From Stigmatella aurantiaca (lineage in GTDB: Bacteria > Myxococcota > Myxococcia > Myxococcales > Myxococcaceae), in assembly GCF_900109545.1 (NCBI RefSeq), contig NZ_FOAP01000021.1, positions 62,001-126,000 of the forward strand: a DNA stretch of 64,000 bases, in the 5' to 3' direction. Each line of letters opens with the position of its first letter. Within the stretch, counting starts at the first letter, position 1. This document shows, piece after piece, positions 18,201 through 27,167 of this stretch. The notes beneath the pieces were generated by a model. That model was not told the origin of the DNA. It saw nothing but the letters and a program-made list of their open reading frames with translations, and ran no database searches. The translations under genes and the position numbers were made by a program.

Positions 18201-21200
18201 CCCGTTCCAGGCGCAGGACCTCGGCTCCGAGGGAGCACAGCAGGGCTTGCGTGCTGGTCCGAGGCGCGACATACGTGTGGCGGGCCTCGCGCGCGAGCGC
18301 CTCCGGCGCGGGGAGCGCCCTGCGGTCCACCTTGCCGTTCGGCGACAAGGGCAGTGCGTCCAGTGGCACCACCACCGAGGGAACCATGTGCTCCGGGAGC
18401 TTCGCGCGGGCGAGCTGGCGTAGCACCTCTGGATCCATGCCCGCCCCTTCGTCCGGTACCACGTAGGCTACCAGCCGCTTGCTGCCTTCGATGTCCTCGC
18501 GCGCGGCCGCCACCACCTCGCGGACGCCAGGGGCCTGGCCGAGCACCGCCTCAATCTCACCCAACTCGATGCGATATCCACGCACCTTGACCTGCTCGTC
18601 CCTGCGGCCGAGAAAGTCCAGGACTCCATCCGGGAAGCGGCGCACCCGATCCCCAGTCCGGTACAGCCGGGCGCCAGGGACGCCGCCGAACGGATCCGGC
18701 ACGAAGCGCTCCGCGGTCAGCTCCGGCCGGTCGAGGTAGCCGCGGGCCACGCCGGCCCCGCCGATATAGAGTTCCCCGGGCACTCCCACCGGGACGAGGC
18801 GCAGGTGCTCGTCGAGCACGTAGAGCCGCGTATTCGCGATCGGCCGGCCGATCGGGATTGACCCTGTGCGTGCGTCACCTGGCCTGGCCTCGTGGACGCA
18901 GCAGCCCACCACCGTCTCGGTCGGGCCGTATTCATTGATGAGCCGTGTCCCCGGCGCATGGTTCCTCCAGGGCTCCAGCGCTTCGGCGGTCAATGTCTCC
19001 CCGCCAATGACGAGCGCTCGCGCCTGCCCGGCCAGCGCTGCCGCGTCGAGCTGCCGCGCGATCAGCCTCAGGTGCGTCGGCGTCAGCTTGACCAGGCTGA
19101 AATCCGGCGTCGAGCGGAGTGCCTTGGCCAGTCCCTCCAGCCGGTTGTCCTCTGGTACCAGCGTCACCGTCCGTCCTGCCACCAGCGGCGCGAGAAGGCT
19201 CGTCACCGTCAGGTCGAAGGAAATGGAGGAATGCACTGGAGCCCCTGAGCCCTCCGCCACGCGGTACGCGCCGGTACACCAGCTCAGGTAGTTCACCACC
19301 CCCCGGTGTTCGATCATCGTCCCCTTCGGCTTGCCGGTGGAGCCCGAGGTGTAGAGGACATACGCCAGGTTCCCGGCGGTGACGGGGAGCTCCAGATTCG
19401 AAGTCTCCTCGCGCGCCAGTGACGCTTGGTCCGAGTCCAGGCAAATCAGCTGCTCGCCCTGCGAGGGGAGTTCATCGGCGATCCGTTCGAGGGTCACCAG
19501 CACCGGAACGCGGGCGTCCTGGAGCATGAAACCGAGCCGCTCGGCGGGGTAGGTGGGGTCGAGCGGGAGGTAGGCAGCGCCCGCCTTGAGGATTCCGAAC
19601 AGGCCCACCACCAACTCCGGGCTGCGATCGAGGCACAGGCCGACCACCGTCTCGGGGCCAACGCCCATCGCCTGCAAGCGCCTGGCAAGCTGGTTCGCCC
19701 GCTCGTTCAGCTCGCGGTAGCGGAGTGCGAAGCCTTCGTGGAGGACCGCGAGGGACTCGGGCGTCCGGCGGGCCTGCTCCTCGAAGAGCGCATGAACGCA
19801 GGCGGCGTGTGGGTACTCCGTCTGGGTGTCGTTCCAGCCGGCGAGCAGTTGGTGCTCCTCGTCCGTGGACAGGAGCGGGAGCGCGGAGACGCGGCAGCCG
19901 GGGGCCGCCACCGCGCCGGCCAGGAGCCGCTGGTAGTGCGCCACCATCCGGCGGATGGTGCCCTCCTCGAACAGCTCCGTGCTGTACTCCCACTTGCACT
20001 CCAGTCCCCGCGGCGTCTCCGCCACGAAGACGGTGAGGTCCAGCTTCGCGGAGGATTGCTCCACCTCCACCGGCTGGATCGTGAGCCCGGGCAGCGATAG
20101 CTCCGAGAGCGCCACGTCCTGGAGCAGCAGCTTTACTTGAAAGATGGACGCATGGCCCCGGCTGCGCTCGGGATTGAGCACCTTGACCAGCTCCTCGAAG
20201 GGCAGGTCCTGATGCGCGTACGCGTCCAGTGCCGTGGCGCGCACCTGCCCGAGCAGTTCCCGGAACGTAAGGTTTCCCTCGAAGCGGGCGCGCAGCGCGA
20301 GCTGGTTGACGAAGAAGCCGATCAGTCCCTGGGTCTCGGCACGGCTGCGATTGGCCACGTCCGTGCCCACGACGATGTCATCCTGCCCGGTGTAGCGATG
20401 AAGGAGCGCTTGGAACGCCGCCATCAGCATCATGAACAGTGTCGCGCCTTCGCGCCGGGCTGATGCCCGGAGCGCCTCCGCCAGCTCCGCGGGAATGAGG
20501 GACCACAGGCTGGCGCCCCCGCCACTCCACGCCGCCGGACGCGGCCGGTCCGACGGCAGCTCCAGCACCTGCGGAGCACCCGCGAGCTGCCGCCGCCAAT
20601 ACGCGAGCTGGCGTTCGAGCACCTCCCCCTGGAGCCAGCTCCGCTGCCAGAGCGCGAAGTCCGCGTACTGGATGGGCAACTCCGGTAGAGCAGGCCCGGT
20701 GCCGGGTACCGCAGTGTAAAGCGCGGCCACCTCCCGTACGAGCACGGTCTCGGACCAGCCGTCGGAGACAATGTGATGGAGGGTGAGCAGCAGCACGTGA
20801 TCGTCCGGGGCGAGCCGCAGCAGGATGGTCCGCACGAGCGGCCCCCGGGTCAGATCAAATGGCCGCGAGCTCTCTTCCCGGGCCATTCTCAAGGCGATCG
20901 CCTCGCGGCCTCCGGGCGGATGTGCCTCGAGCGACACCAACGGGACGGGGTGGGGTGCTGGCGGGGCGATGACCTGGAATGGCTGGTCCTCTGCCATCTG
21001 GAAGGTGGTGCGCAGCGACTCGTGGCGCCGCACCACCTCGGTGCAGGCACGCCGGAATGCCTCCACGTCGAGCGGGCCTCGCAATCTGAGCGGCGCCGTC
21101 ATGTTGTACAGGGGGCTGTCCGGCTCGAGCCGGTCGAGAAACCACAGCCGCTGCTGTGCGAATGACAGAGGAATCCGCGGGGGCCGCGGCGCCCTCGTGA

Positions 21201-21393
21201 TGAGGGCGTGGGTGGGGGAGGCCGCCTGGGCCTCCCGAAGGAAATCGATCAGCTCCGATTTGTGGGCACTCAAGGAGGCGCGCAGCTCCTCGGTGAGCAC
21301 GCCCTTGGGCGCGCTGCAACGGAGCTGATCCTGCTCCAGCCACAGCCTCACGCCGCGCTGGCGCAGCCCCGTGACCAGCTCGAGGACTGTCAC
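15220..21393 (-). CDS. NRPS: docking-C-A(Asn-like)-T-E-C
   Basis: This 2,057-residue protein starts at GTG, overlapping the preceding NRPS stop in GTGA, so translation is probably coupled. Residues 1-55 (VLELVTGLRQRGVRLWLEQD) look like a TubC-type beta-hairpin docking domain. Next come a C domain (HHIVSDG near 206), an A domain (YTSGSTGKPKG near 676), a carrier (LGGDSILG near 1076), an epimerization domain (HHLAVDGFSW near 1259, EGHGRE near 1397) and a terminal C domain (HHGMLDGW near 1729). By hand alignment to GrsA the pocket reads D-L-T-K-V-G-E-V-G-(K), close to published Asn codes. The intact E domain then predicts D-Asn. The last C domain starts like DCL domains that follow E. It has no A domain after it in this protein, so its partner must be encoded elsewhere, most simply the A-first protein at 27443. 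Confidence 0.95.
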   Translation of the reverse strand: MTVLELVTGLRQRGVRLWLEQDQLRCSAPKGVLTEELRASLSAHKSELIDFLREAQAASPTHALITRAPRPPRIPLSFAQQRLWFLDRLEPDSPLYNMTAPLRLRGPLDVEAFRRACTEVVRRHESLRTTFQMAEDQPFQVIAPPAPHPVPLVSLEAHPPGGREAIALRMAREESSRPFDLTRGPLVRTILLRLAPDDHVLLLTLHHIVSDGWSETVLVREVAALYTAVPGTGPALPELPIQYADFALWQRSWLQGEVLERQLAYWRRQLAGAPQVLELPSDRPRPAAWSGGGASLWSLIPAELAEALRASARREGATLFMMLMAAFQALLHRYTGQDDIVVGTDVANRSRAETQGLIGFFVNQLALRARFEGNLTFRELLGQVRATALDAYAHQDLPFEELVKVLNPERSRGHASIFQVKLLLQDVALSELSLPGLTIQPVEVEQSSAKLDLTVFVAETPRGLECKWEYSTELFEEGTIRRMVAHYQRLLAGAVAAPGCRVSALPLLSTDEEHQLLAGWNDTQTEYPHAACVHALFEEQARRTPESLAVLHEGFALRYRELNERANQLARRLQAMGVGPETVVGLCLDRSPELVVGLFGILKAGAAYLPLDPTYPAERLGFMLQDARVPVLVTLERIADELPSQGEQLICLDSDQASLAREETSNLELPVTAGNLAYVLYTSGSTGKPKGTMIEHRGVVNYLSWCTGAYRVAEGSGAPVHSSISFDLTVTSLLAPLVAGRTVTLVPEDNRLEGLAKALRSTPDFSLVKLTPTHLRLIARQLDAAALAGQARALVIGGETLTAEALEPWRNHAPGTRLINEYGPTETVVGCCVHEARPGDARTGSIPIGRPIANTRLYVLDEHLRLVPVGVPGELYIGGAGVARGYLDRPELTAERFVPDPFGGVPGARLYRTGDRVRRFPDGVLDFLGRRDEQVKVRGYRIELGEIEAVLGQAPGVREVVAAAREDIEGSKRLVAYVVPDEGAGMDPEVLRQLARAKLPEHMVPSVVVPLDALPLSPNGKVDRRALPAPEALAREARHTYVAPRTSTQALLCSLGAEVLRLERVGIRDNFFDLGGDSILGVQLIGRANRAGLNLTPKQLFDHQTFEELAAVAGTGGAITAEQGLVKGDVPLTPIQLWFFRQPQPAPHHFNQAVLLETHALFRPDLLEPAIQALLAHHDALRLRFEETGHGWTQHCVEMERAPAVSMFDLSGLPPERQRRELEATAARLQESLDLQQGPLLRAAWFDLGHGNPGRLLLFAHHLAVDGFSWRVLLEDLQAAHQELLQGRELLLPAKTTSYQHWSRRLREYAASSAPAFDYWRRQDRSNVARLPEDVPGDSAPSDTAADARTYSVELGAEETSALLREVLETFRCGMNDVLLTALASVLAHWTGGRRWLVDMEGHGREPLFDDVDLSRTVGWFTSIFPAVLEASANDGLLELLESVKAQLQRIPNQGIDFGVLRYLRQDDAGGAPADEAQVLFNYLGQFDQVFAGDGLFQPAEESPGPTVSPLAPRTHALEVNGLIHGGRLRIGWTYSEARHRAATIAQLAERFLQVLRELVALARAGGHRGRAASFPLARLAPMALERLLADAPGTEDVYPLVLGQREMFKHTRAHPGAWAYFTQLSCRVVGPFSPDAFVAACQRVMERHPALRSSVALEAMPEPHQLVHREPVLPVERLDWTERTDSDVRATLEQLLEADRETSFSPDRPPLLRLTFIQLAPQAFHLVWSSHHGMLDGWSMSLLLEEVFTVYGAISRGAPVELPPRPPFRELVVWLQRQQPWRAEAYWRRELADLTGPPVASRSPAGGQRFLEHERYAERTIEMAPTTTEALQELARAHRLTLNTLIQGAWALVLANDHRTQEVVFGVTAAVRPVDIPGVEDMVGHLINTLPARVRLVPGAPVLEWLAQLQAQQVEQRQFGHVPLSTVRRWTGLPDDSPLFDSVLRFENYPIRFVLERAAPGFTVEAMRIIDRWPYPLSLVAVPGPPLRLELGWQRDRIDEDTATRALEQMQYVLERLLGDPGQTLSALVEGLQGQTLPASGSLGPSATARTSPGAG

Positions 21394-24300
21394 AGCTCCA
21401 CCTCTTCGCGCTCGACGTCCTCCGGCTCATCCTTGGGGGGGCCCGAGGCCGCCCAGCGGATGGCCTCGATCTTCTCGGCCAGCTGGGCCACGGTGGTCAG
21501 CTCGAACAGGGTCCGCAGCGGCAGGTCGATACCGAAGAGTTCGCGCAGCCGGGAGTGCGCGCGGACCGCCAGCAGCGAGTGGCCGCCAAGCTCGAAGAAG
21601 TTATCCTCGACGCCGATCGGCTGGCGTGACAGCACCTCTTGCCAGAGCGCCACGAGCCGCTCCTCCACATCGGTGCGGGGAGGCGCGGGCGCACGCTTTT
21701 CCTGGGAGGCGGCAGCGTCCGGCACAGGCAGCGCCTTGCGGTCCACCTTCCCGTTGGCGTTCAGCGGCAACGTGGGCAACGCGATGAAGACAGAGGGCAT
21801 CATGTAGTGCGGCAGATGTCCCTGGAGGAACTCACGGAGGATTGCGATGCCCTCATGGCTGTCGCGCATGCTGCCCCCAGCCGCCCCGGGCCAGGCCCCC
21901 TCGCGCGGTACCACGTAGGCGACCAGCTGTTTGCCGCGGGCTGGCAACTCGCGCGCCACCACCACGGCTTGCCTGACTGCTGGGTGCCGGGCGAGCACCG
22001 CCTCCACCTCACCTGGCTCCACCCGGAAGCCGCGGATCTTCACCTGGAAGTCCGCCCGGTCGAGGAACTCGATGCTTCCGTCGGGACGGTAGCGGCAAAT
22101 GTCGCCCGTCTTGTAGAAGCGCGCCCCGCTGAAGGCGGAGAACGGATCCGGTAGAAACGATGCGGCCGTGCGCACAGGATCGTTCAGGTAGCCTCGGCCC
22201 ACCCCGATGCCGCCAATGTACAGTTCCCCCGAGAGCCCAACAGGCACCGGACGCAGCCGAGGATCCAGGATGTACATCGTCAGGTTCGGCAGCGAGTAGC
22301 CTACCGGCACACGCTCCTCGTCTTCCGGTGGTGGCTGGGACACCGTGTAGAGGTTCGTGTCGTCCGAGGTCTCCGTCGGGCCGTAGGCGTTAAGCAGCGG
22401 CACGCGCGGGTACAGCTTCAGCCACCGTCTGCAAAGCGCGGGAGGGAGTACCTCGCCGGTGGGCATGATCCAGTGGAGCGCCTGCATTGGCAGCCGCGCT
22501 GGATCCATCCGCTCCAGCTGCTCAATCATTGCCGTCAGCAACGAGGGAACCACCTCGAGGACGGTGATGCCTGTCCGGTCCAACTCCGCCAGGAAGCTCG
22601 CGGGATCCCGTGTCAGCTCGGTGTCGAGGATCTGGACCCGTGCTCCTACCAGCAGTGGCGCGAGGAACTGCCAGACCGAGATGTCAAAGCATTGTGAGGC
22701 CGTTTGAGCCATCACGTCCGCCGACTCCATCTGCAGGTAATCGATCATACCGCGGAGGTGGTTGATCTTCCCGGCGTGCTCCAGCATGGCGCCCTTGGGG
22801 GTGCCGGTGGAGCCGGACGTGTAGATGACATACGCCAGGTTCCGCCCGTGGCTGCGGCATGGCGGATCGTCCGCTGGGGTCTGGCGCTCCAGCAACTCCG
22901 GGAGCTCCAACACGCGTGGCCGGGCACCGGCCGACAGGAGCGCCAGCGCCGCGTCGAGCAGCGCGCGGCGTTCTCGGGACACCACCACCACGGGGGTCTG
23001 GCTCTGCCCGAGGATCTGCGCCAGCCGCTCGGCGGGGTGGCCTGGATCCAGCGGGAGGTAAGCGCCTCCCGCCTTGAGGATCCCGACGATGGCGGCGAGG
23101 AAGTCCACCCCTCGATCGCCGAGCAGTGCGACGACGATGTCCGGCCCCACGCCCTCCGTTATGAGCGGATGCGCCAGCCGGTTGGACCGGGCGTTGAGTT
23201 CGCGGTAAGTGAGCTGGCCGTCACGGTGGGCCACGGCGATCGCGTCCGGGGTTCGTGCGGCCTGCTCCTGGATCAGCTGCTGGATGGAACTGTCGAATGG
23301 GTAGTCCGCCCGTTGCTGGTTCCAGTCGATCAGGACTCGCCGGCGCTCGGCGTCTGGCAGCATGGAGAGTTCCTCCAGGCGCCTCTCGGGCTGATGGGCC
23401 AGCTCCTCGAGCAGCTGCGCGTAGTGCGTCAGCAGCCGCTCAAGCGCCGCGTCGTCGAGCTGTCGGCGATCATAGCTCGCCAGGAGGGTGAAGGCGGGGC
23501 CGGGGACAACGTCGATGTGAAGGATGTAGCTGGTGAAGTCGTAGGTCTCGACGTCCGTGACGGTAGCGCCACCGCCCGGTGGGGGCTCGGCGCGGGAGAA
23601 GGGGAAGCTCTCGAAGACGAGCAGCGTCTCGAAGAGGTTCTGGCCGCGCGGCACCTCGCTCCAGCCGTGAATTTGCACGAGCGAGCTGTATTCGTACTGG
23701 CGCGCCTCGGCCTGCTCGCGCTGCAGCTGCTGGAGGTAGGGAAGTACGAGGCCGTCCGGATCGACCCGGGTCCGCACCGGCTGGGTATTGATGAACATCC
23801 CCACCATGGAGTGCGCGCCCTGCAGGTCGGCGGGCCGTCCGGATACCGTGGTGCCGAAAACGATGTCGGACTGGCCGCTATAGCGGCTGAGCAGGAGCGC
23901 CCAGATGCCTTGGAAGAGGGTGTTCGGCGTCAGTGCGTGCGTCCGGGCAAGGACGCGGAGCCGCTCCGAGGTCTCCCCGGGCAGCGCGAGCCAGGAGCGC
24001 CCATGCCAAGAACCCTCGGCCTTCGCACCTCGTGCCACCGGCAGGGGCGTGGGGGAGGAGAAGCCTGCCAGCCGCTCGCGCCAGAAGTGCTCCGCCTGCC
24101 CGGCCGATTGCTGTTGGAGCCAAGCGATGTAGTCGCGGTAGGGGCGTGTGACGCTGCGCGCAGGGCGTTCGCCCCGGACGAGCGCGTGGTACGCGTCGAG
24201 ACACTCCTTGAGGAGCAGCCCGAGCGACCAGCCATCCAGCAGCAGGTGATGACAGCTCCAGAGGAACGTGTGGGTCCGAGGGCCGGTGCGCACAAGGAGC

Positions 24301-24677
24301 AGACGCATCAGGGGTGCCTGGGCAAGCGCGAACCCGCGTCGGCGATCTGCCTCGAGGAGGCCCGCCATCTCACGGTGCTGTGCCTCCGGGGCGAGGTGGC
24401 TCCAGTCCTGCCGGGTAAGCTGCACGGAGACGGCGCGGTGGACGACCTGCAGCGGCTCCTCCAAATCCTCCCAGGTGAACGAAGTGCGCAGCGCTGGGTG
24501 CTGATCGAGGACGTGTTGCCACGCCGCCTCGAAGTGGGCCGGCTCCACGGGCCCCTCAAGCGTGCAGGTAATCTGGAGGAAGTACTGCCCTGCCTCGGGG
24601 GCGTACAGGCTGTGGAACAGCATCCCCTGTTGCAGGGGTGAGAGCGGGTAGAGGTCTTCGATGGCGTGGTGTGTCAT
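21390..24677 (-). CDS. NRPS module C-A-T, basic-residue-like pocket
   Basis: This 1,095-residue protein starts at ATG. It has a condensation domain (HHLLLDGWS near residue 142) whose start (DLYPLSPLQQGMLFHSL) is of the kind that accepts D-configured donors; an adenylation domain (YTSGSTGTPKG near 616); and a carrier (LGGHSLLAVR near 1032). By hand alignment the pocket reads D-I-W-E-M-T-A-D-D-(K). Glu at position 278 and two Asp at 330/331 suggest a positively charged side chain such as 2,4-diaminobutyrate, ornithine or lysine (inference). The acidic C-terminal tail (PKDEPEDVEREEVEL) fits a short linear partner for the docking domain that begins the next protein, whose start codon overlaps this stop. 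The protein lacks its own release or epimerization domain. Confidence 0.94.
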   Translation of the reverse strand: MTHHAIEDLYPLSPLQQGMLFHSLYAPEAGQYFLQITCTLEGPVEPAHFEAAWQHVLDQHPALRTSFTWEDLEEPLQVVHRAVSVQLTRQDWSHLAPEAQHREMAGLLEADRRRGFALAQAPLMRLLLVRTGPRTHTFLWSCHHLLLDGWSLGLLLKECLDAYHALVRGERPARSVTRPYRDYIAWLQQQSAGQAEHFWRERLAGFSSPTPLPVARGAKAEGSWHGRSWLALPGETSERLRVLARTHALTPNTLFQGIWALLLSRYSGQSDIVFGTTVSGRPADLQGAHSMVGMFINTQPVRTRVDPDGLVLPYLQQLQREQAEARQYEYSSLVQIHGWSEVPRGQNLFETLLVFESFPFSRAEPPPGGGATVTDVETYDFTSYILHIDVVPGPAFTLLASYDRRQLDDAALERLLTHYAQLLEELAHQPERRLEELSMLPDAERRRVLIDWNQQRADYPFDSSIQQLIQEQAARTPDAIAVAHRDGQLTYRELNARSNRLAHPLITEGVGPDIVVALLGDRGVDFLAAIVGILKAGGAYLPLDPGHPAERLAQILGQSQTPVVVVSRERRALLDAALALLSAGARPRVLELPELLERQTPADDPPCRSHGRNLAYVIYTSGSTGTPKGAMLEHAGKINHLRGMIDYLQMESADVMAQTASQCFDISVWQFLAPLLVGARVQILDTELTRDPASFLAELDRTGITVLEVVPSLLTAMIEQLERMDPARLPMQALHWIMPTGEVLPPALCRRWLKLYPRVPLLNAYGPTETSDDTNLYTVSQPPPEDEERVPVGYSLPNLTMYILDPRLRPVPVGLSGELYIGGIGVGRGYLNDPVRTAASFLPDPFSAFSGARFYKTGDICRYRPDGSIEFLDRADFQVKIRGFRVEPGEVEAVLARHPAVRQAVVVARELPARGKQLVAYVVPREGAWPGAAGGSMRDSHEGIAILREFLQGHLPHYMMPSVFIALPTLPLNANGKVDRKALPVPDAAASQEKRAPAPPRTDVEERLVALWQEVLSRQPIGVEDNFFELGGHSLLAVRAHSRLRELFGIDLPLRTLFELTTVAQLAEKIEAIRWAASGPPKDEPEDVEREEVEL

Positions 24678-24786
24678 CGGTCAGCCCGTCCGGTTCGTTG
24701 AGGGTGACACGCCGCCGGAGGAGCGGCCATGTGAGAGGTACCGTTCTTTCAAGGGCAGTTCAATCTGGGGGAGATATGTTCCACGC

Positions 24787-25794
24787 CTATGGGCAGGGAA
24801 GTGAGCCGCGCGCCCATGCCACGCGTTCGTCGACCCGGCGGGTCAACCGGTAGAGTGCTGGACTGAAGCCCATGCGGGGCCAGGCGCGGGAGGCGGCCAG
24901 GTTGGTTGCACGCCAGTCGGTGACACATGCGCGGAACCCCATGCTCCGGGCCTCCTCCACGCCGCGCGCGAACAGCGCACGGCCAATCCCGCGGCAGCGA
25001 ACGTCCTCGCGTGTGACCCCTACCGTGAAGGTGACGCTCTCTGAAGGCGTCAGCAGTTCGCCGGGGGGCTGTTGGGATGGACTGAAGATGGCGAACCCGA
25101 GCAGCCGTCCGTCCTGCTCGGCGAGCCAGATGCGATCGGCTTCGCCCTGAAGCAGCTCCGTGTAGTCTTGCTGCCAGTCCTCGGAGAACTCGGGCAGGTA
25201 CGGTGCGAACACCGGTGACTCGCGCTGGTGCTCTGAGATGAACCCCGCCATTTCCAGGAGCCGGTCCAGGTCCTCCATGCCCGCGCGGCGGATCCGGGGG
25301 GCTCCGTCCGGGACGCCAGGCGGAAGTTTCACGGTGTCCAGGGACCGGAGCGCGTGGACTTGCTCGTGCCCGAAGCCGGCGCGGTACCAGGCCTCAAGCG
25401 AGGGGCGATCGCTGGCTGGGACGAGCGCGGCGTGGGCGAAGCAGCCTTCCCGGACCCAATGCTTGGCGAGGGCCGCGTACAGATCGCGGTACACCTCGGG
25501 GTTTGTTCCGGGCGCGAGGGCGTGGCCGGGGGCGAGCAGCCAGGCTGATCGTCCCCAGGTGGTGTCGATCCGCAGTGTCCCGAGGGCGAAGCCGATGAGC
25601 TGCCCATTCTGGAGCGCGGCGAATCCACCCGTGCGAGGCTGTTGCCGGAGCGCTTCCAGGCTCCGCCGCGCTTCGGCGGATGCCTCGGGCGCGGCCGGTA
25701 ACAGCGGGAGCGCGGCACGATGGGCGCGGTGCCGCAGGGCGAGCAGTGAGGAAGCTGCGTCCAGGTGCTCGTTCGTGAAGGGGACCAGATTCAT
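24787..25794 (-). CDS. Tandem GNAT N-acetyltransferase
   Basis: About 335 residues. The C-terminal half has a clear GNAT acetyl-CoA loop (RCRGIGRALFARGV, about residues 283-296), preceded by a beta-strand region VTFTVGVTREDV. The N-terminal half (from MNLVPFTNEHLDAAS) looks like a second, more divergent GNAT repeat. I chose ATG at 25794 because homologous folds begin near MNLVPF. ATG at 25830 in the same frame would add 12 residues, and neither has a clear ribosome site. It lies 62 bp after the SHMT-like stop and 109 bp before the C-A-T NRPS. Within this locus it could acylate a biosynthetic amine or protect the producer by acetylating a free amine of the product (inference). Confidence 0.85.
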   Translation of the reverse strand: MNLVPFTNEHLDAASSLLALRHRAHRAALPLLPAAPEASAEARRSLEALRQQPRTGGFAALQNGQLIGFALGTLRIDTTWGRSAWLLAPGHALAPGTNPEVYRDLYAALAKHWVREGCFAHAALVPASDRPSLEAWYRAGFGHEQVHALRSLDTVKLPPGVPDGAPRIRRAGMEDLDRLLEMAGFISEHQRESPVFAPYLPEFSEDWQQDYTELLQGEADRIWLAEQDGRLLGFAIFSPSQQPPGELLTPSESVTFTVGVTREDVRCRGIGRALFARGVEEARSMGFRACVTDWRATNLAASRAWPRMGFSPALYRLTRRVDERVAWARGSLPCP

Positions 25795-25856
25795 GGTCCA
25801 AGCTTGTCCCGTCTCCCGCGGACAGTCCATGCGCTATGGACGCCGTGCCGCGGCAC

Positions 25857-27167
25857 TCACTCCACGGGCTGCGTCAACGCCAAGCGCACCAGGCGCATCG
25901 CCTGCTCAAGCAGCTTTGGCTCGTCCAATGGGAAGCGGTAGGGGAACCGGTAGCGCGCGCGCAGTGCCGCCACGCGCCCGGCGATCTGCTCCGCAGGCTG
26001 CGTCTGGAGGATTGCCGCCACGAAGAGCCAGGCGAGCTCATCCATGTCGTCGGCCATGAGCCCGTGGTACGTGGGCTCGTTCAGGCCGGCCCGGAGTACC
26101 GGTTCAGGGATCCCGGGCAGCGATGGATAGGCATTGGTGCGGATGCCCGCGTCGAACAGCCGCTGGCTCGCGGTGAACGCGTCCACGCCGGATGCCCGCG
26201 TCCGGATCCAGAGCTGATGGCCGGCCGAGAAGCCGCGCTCCTTGCCGTCAAGCTCCAGTCCGAGGCGATCGAGTGCGGCGCCGAAGCGCCGGGTATTCAC
26301 CACCACCTGGGCGGCGTACTGGTCACCCCGGCAGTGCTTGAACTCGAGCAGCGCCAACGCCAGGCTCACCGTCGCGCCGAAGTGGTGGCTGCTCACCATG
26401 TACTGCTGGACCGCCCGGAAGCGCTCGAAGAGCTCCCTCTGGTTGGTGGCGAAGAAGGCCTTCTGCGGACCTGGGAAGGTCTTGTGGGTGGAGCCTCCGA
26501 AAGAGTGGGCGCCCGCCGCGAGCGGATTGGGAAGCTGGCGGCCGAGCACCAAGCCCATCCAATGACTTGCGTCGATGTGGAGCAAGGTGCCCGGGGCCTC
26601 GCGCTGGACGGTCCGGGCGAGCCGCTCGACGTCCAGGGGAAACAGCGCATTGGACTGGTCGATGTAAACGAGCCCCGGCTGGCGGGCCCGCAGCGTCTCG
26701 GCGAGCTGTGCCTCGTCTACGGTGTGCGCGTCGGGGCCGGTGGCGTAGCAGACCTTCAATCCCAGCCGGGCGGCGACGCTCGCGGTCGCATAGTGCCCGC
26801 CTTGGGCGCGGGACAGCAGCATCACCTCGGAGCCAGGAGGTCCTCCGAGCGCAGACAGCGTCAGGGTCATCAGGTTCAGCCCGGACAGCGCACGCACGTT
26901 GACGAACTCGGCGCCCGCCAGCTCGCGCAGCAACGGCCTCGCCAGCTCGGTCTCCAATGAGGACAGCTCTTGCACGCCCCGGAACTCCCAAGGTTCCTCT
27001 TCCGCCCCGTCGTTGAAGAAGTAGCGGTGGTACAGATCGAGCAGCATCGGCAGCTTGGCCAGCGCCGACATGCTGTTCTCGCTCGGCACCATGTTCAGGG
27101 TGCGTGCGGCGCGCGTCTGGTGCTGTTCGAGACGGGTCAGGATCTCTGAGATCTGTTCCAGGTCCAC
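25857..27167 (-). CDS. SHMT-like PLP enzyme, candidate transaldolase for a modified amino acid
   Basis: About 436 residues, a fold-type I PLP enzyme of the serine hydroxymethyltransferase family. NMVPSENSMS matches the SHMT region carrying the catalytic Glu. HIDASHWMGLVLG holds the PLP-ring Asp. STHKTFPGPQKA holds the Schiff-base Lys. It departs from housekeeping SHMT around the folate and Tyr regions (DLYHRYFFNDG in place of the usual YAEGYPGKRYY), so it probably uses another acceptor, for example in a threonine-type aldolase/transaldolase reaction giving a beta-hydroxy amino acid, or alpha-methylserine formation (inference). I chose GTG at 27167, which has AGGAG five bases upstream. GTG at 27206 would add 13 residues. 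It is the first gene of the minus-strand run and divergent from the A-first NRPS. Confidence 0.86.
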   Translation of the reverse strand: MDLEQISEILTRLEQHQTRAARTLNMVPSENSMSALAKLPMLLDLYHRYFFNDGAEEEPWEFRGVQELSSLETELARPLLRELAGAEFVNVRALSGLNLMTLTLSALGGPPGSEVMLLSRAQGGHYATASVAARLGLKVCYATGPDAHTVDEAQLAETLRARQPGLVYIDQSNALFPLDVERLARTVQREAPGTLLHIDASHWMGLVLGRQLPNPLAAGAHSFGGSTHKTFPGPQKAFFATNQRELFERFRAVQQYMVSSHHFGATVSLALALLEFKHCRGDQYAAQVVVNTRRFGAALDRLGLELDGKERGFSAGHQLWIRTRASGVDAFTASQRLFDAGIRTNAYPSLPGIPEPVLRAGLNEPTYHGLMADDMDELAWLFVAAILQTQPAEQIAGRVAALRARYRFPYRFPLDEPKLLEQAMRLVRLALTQPVE

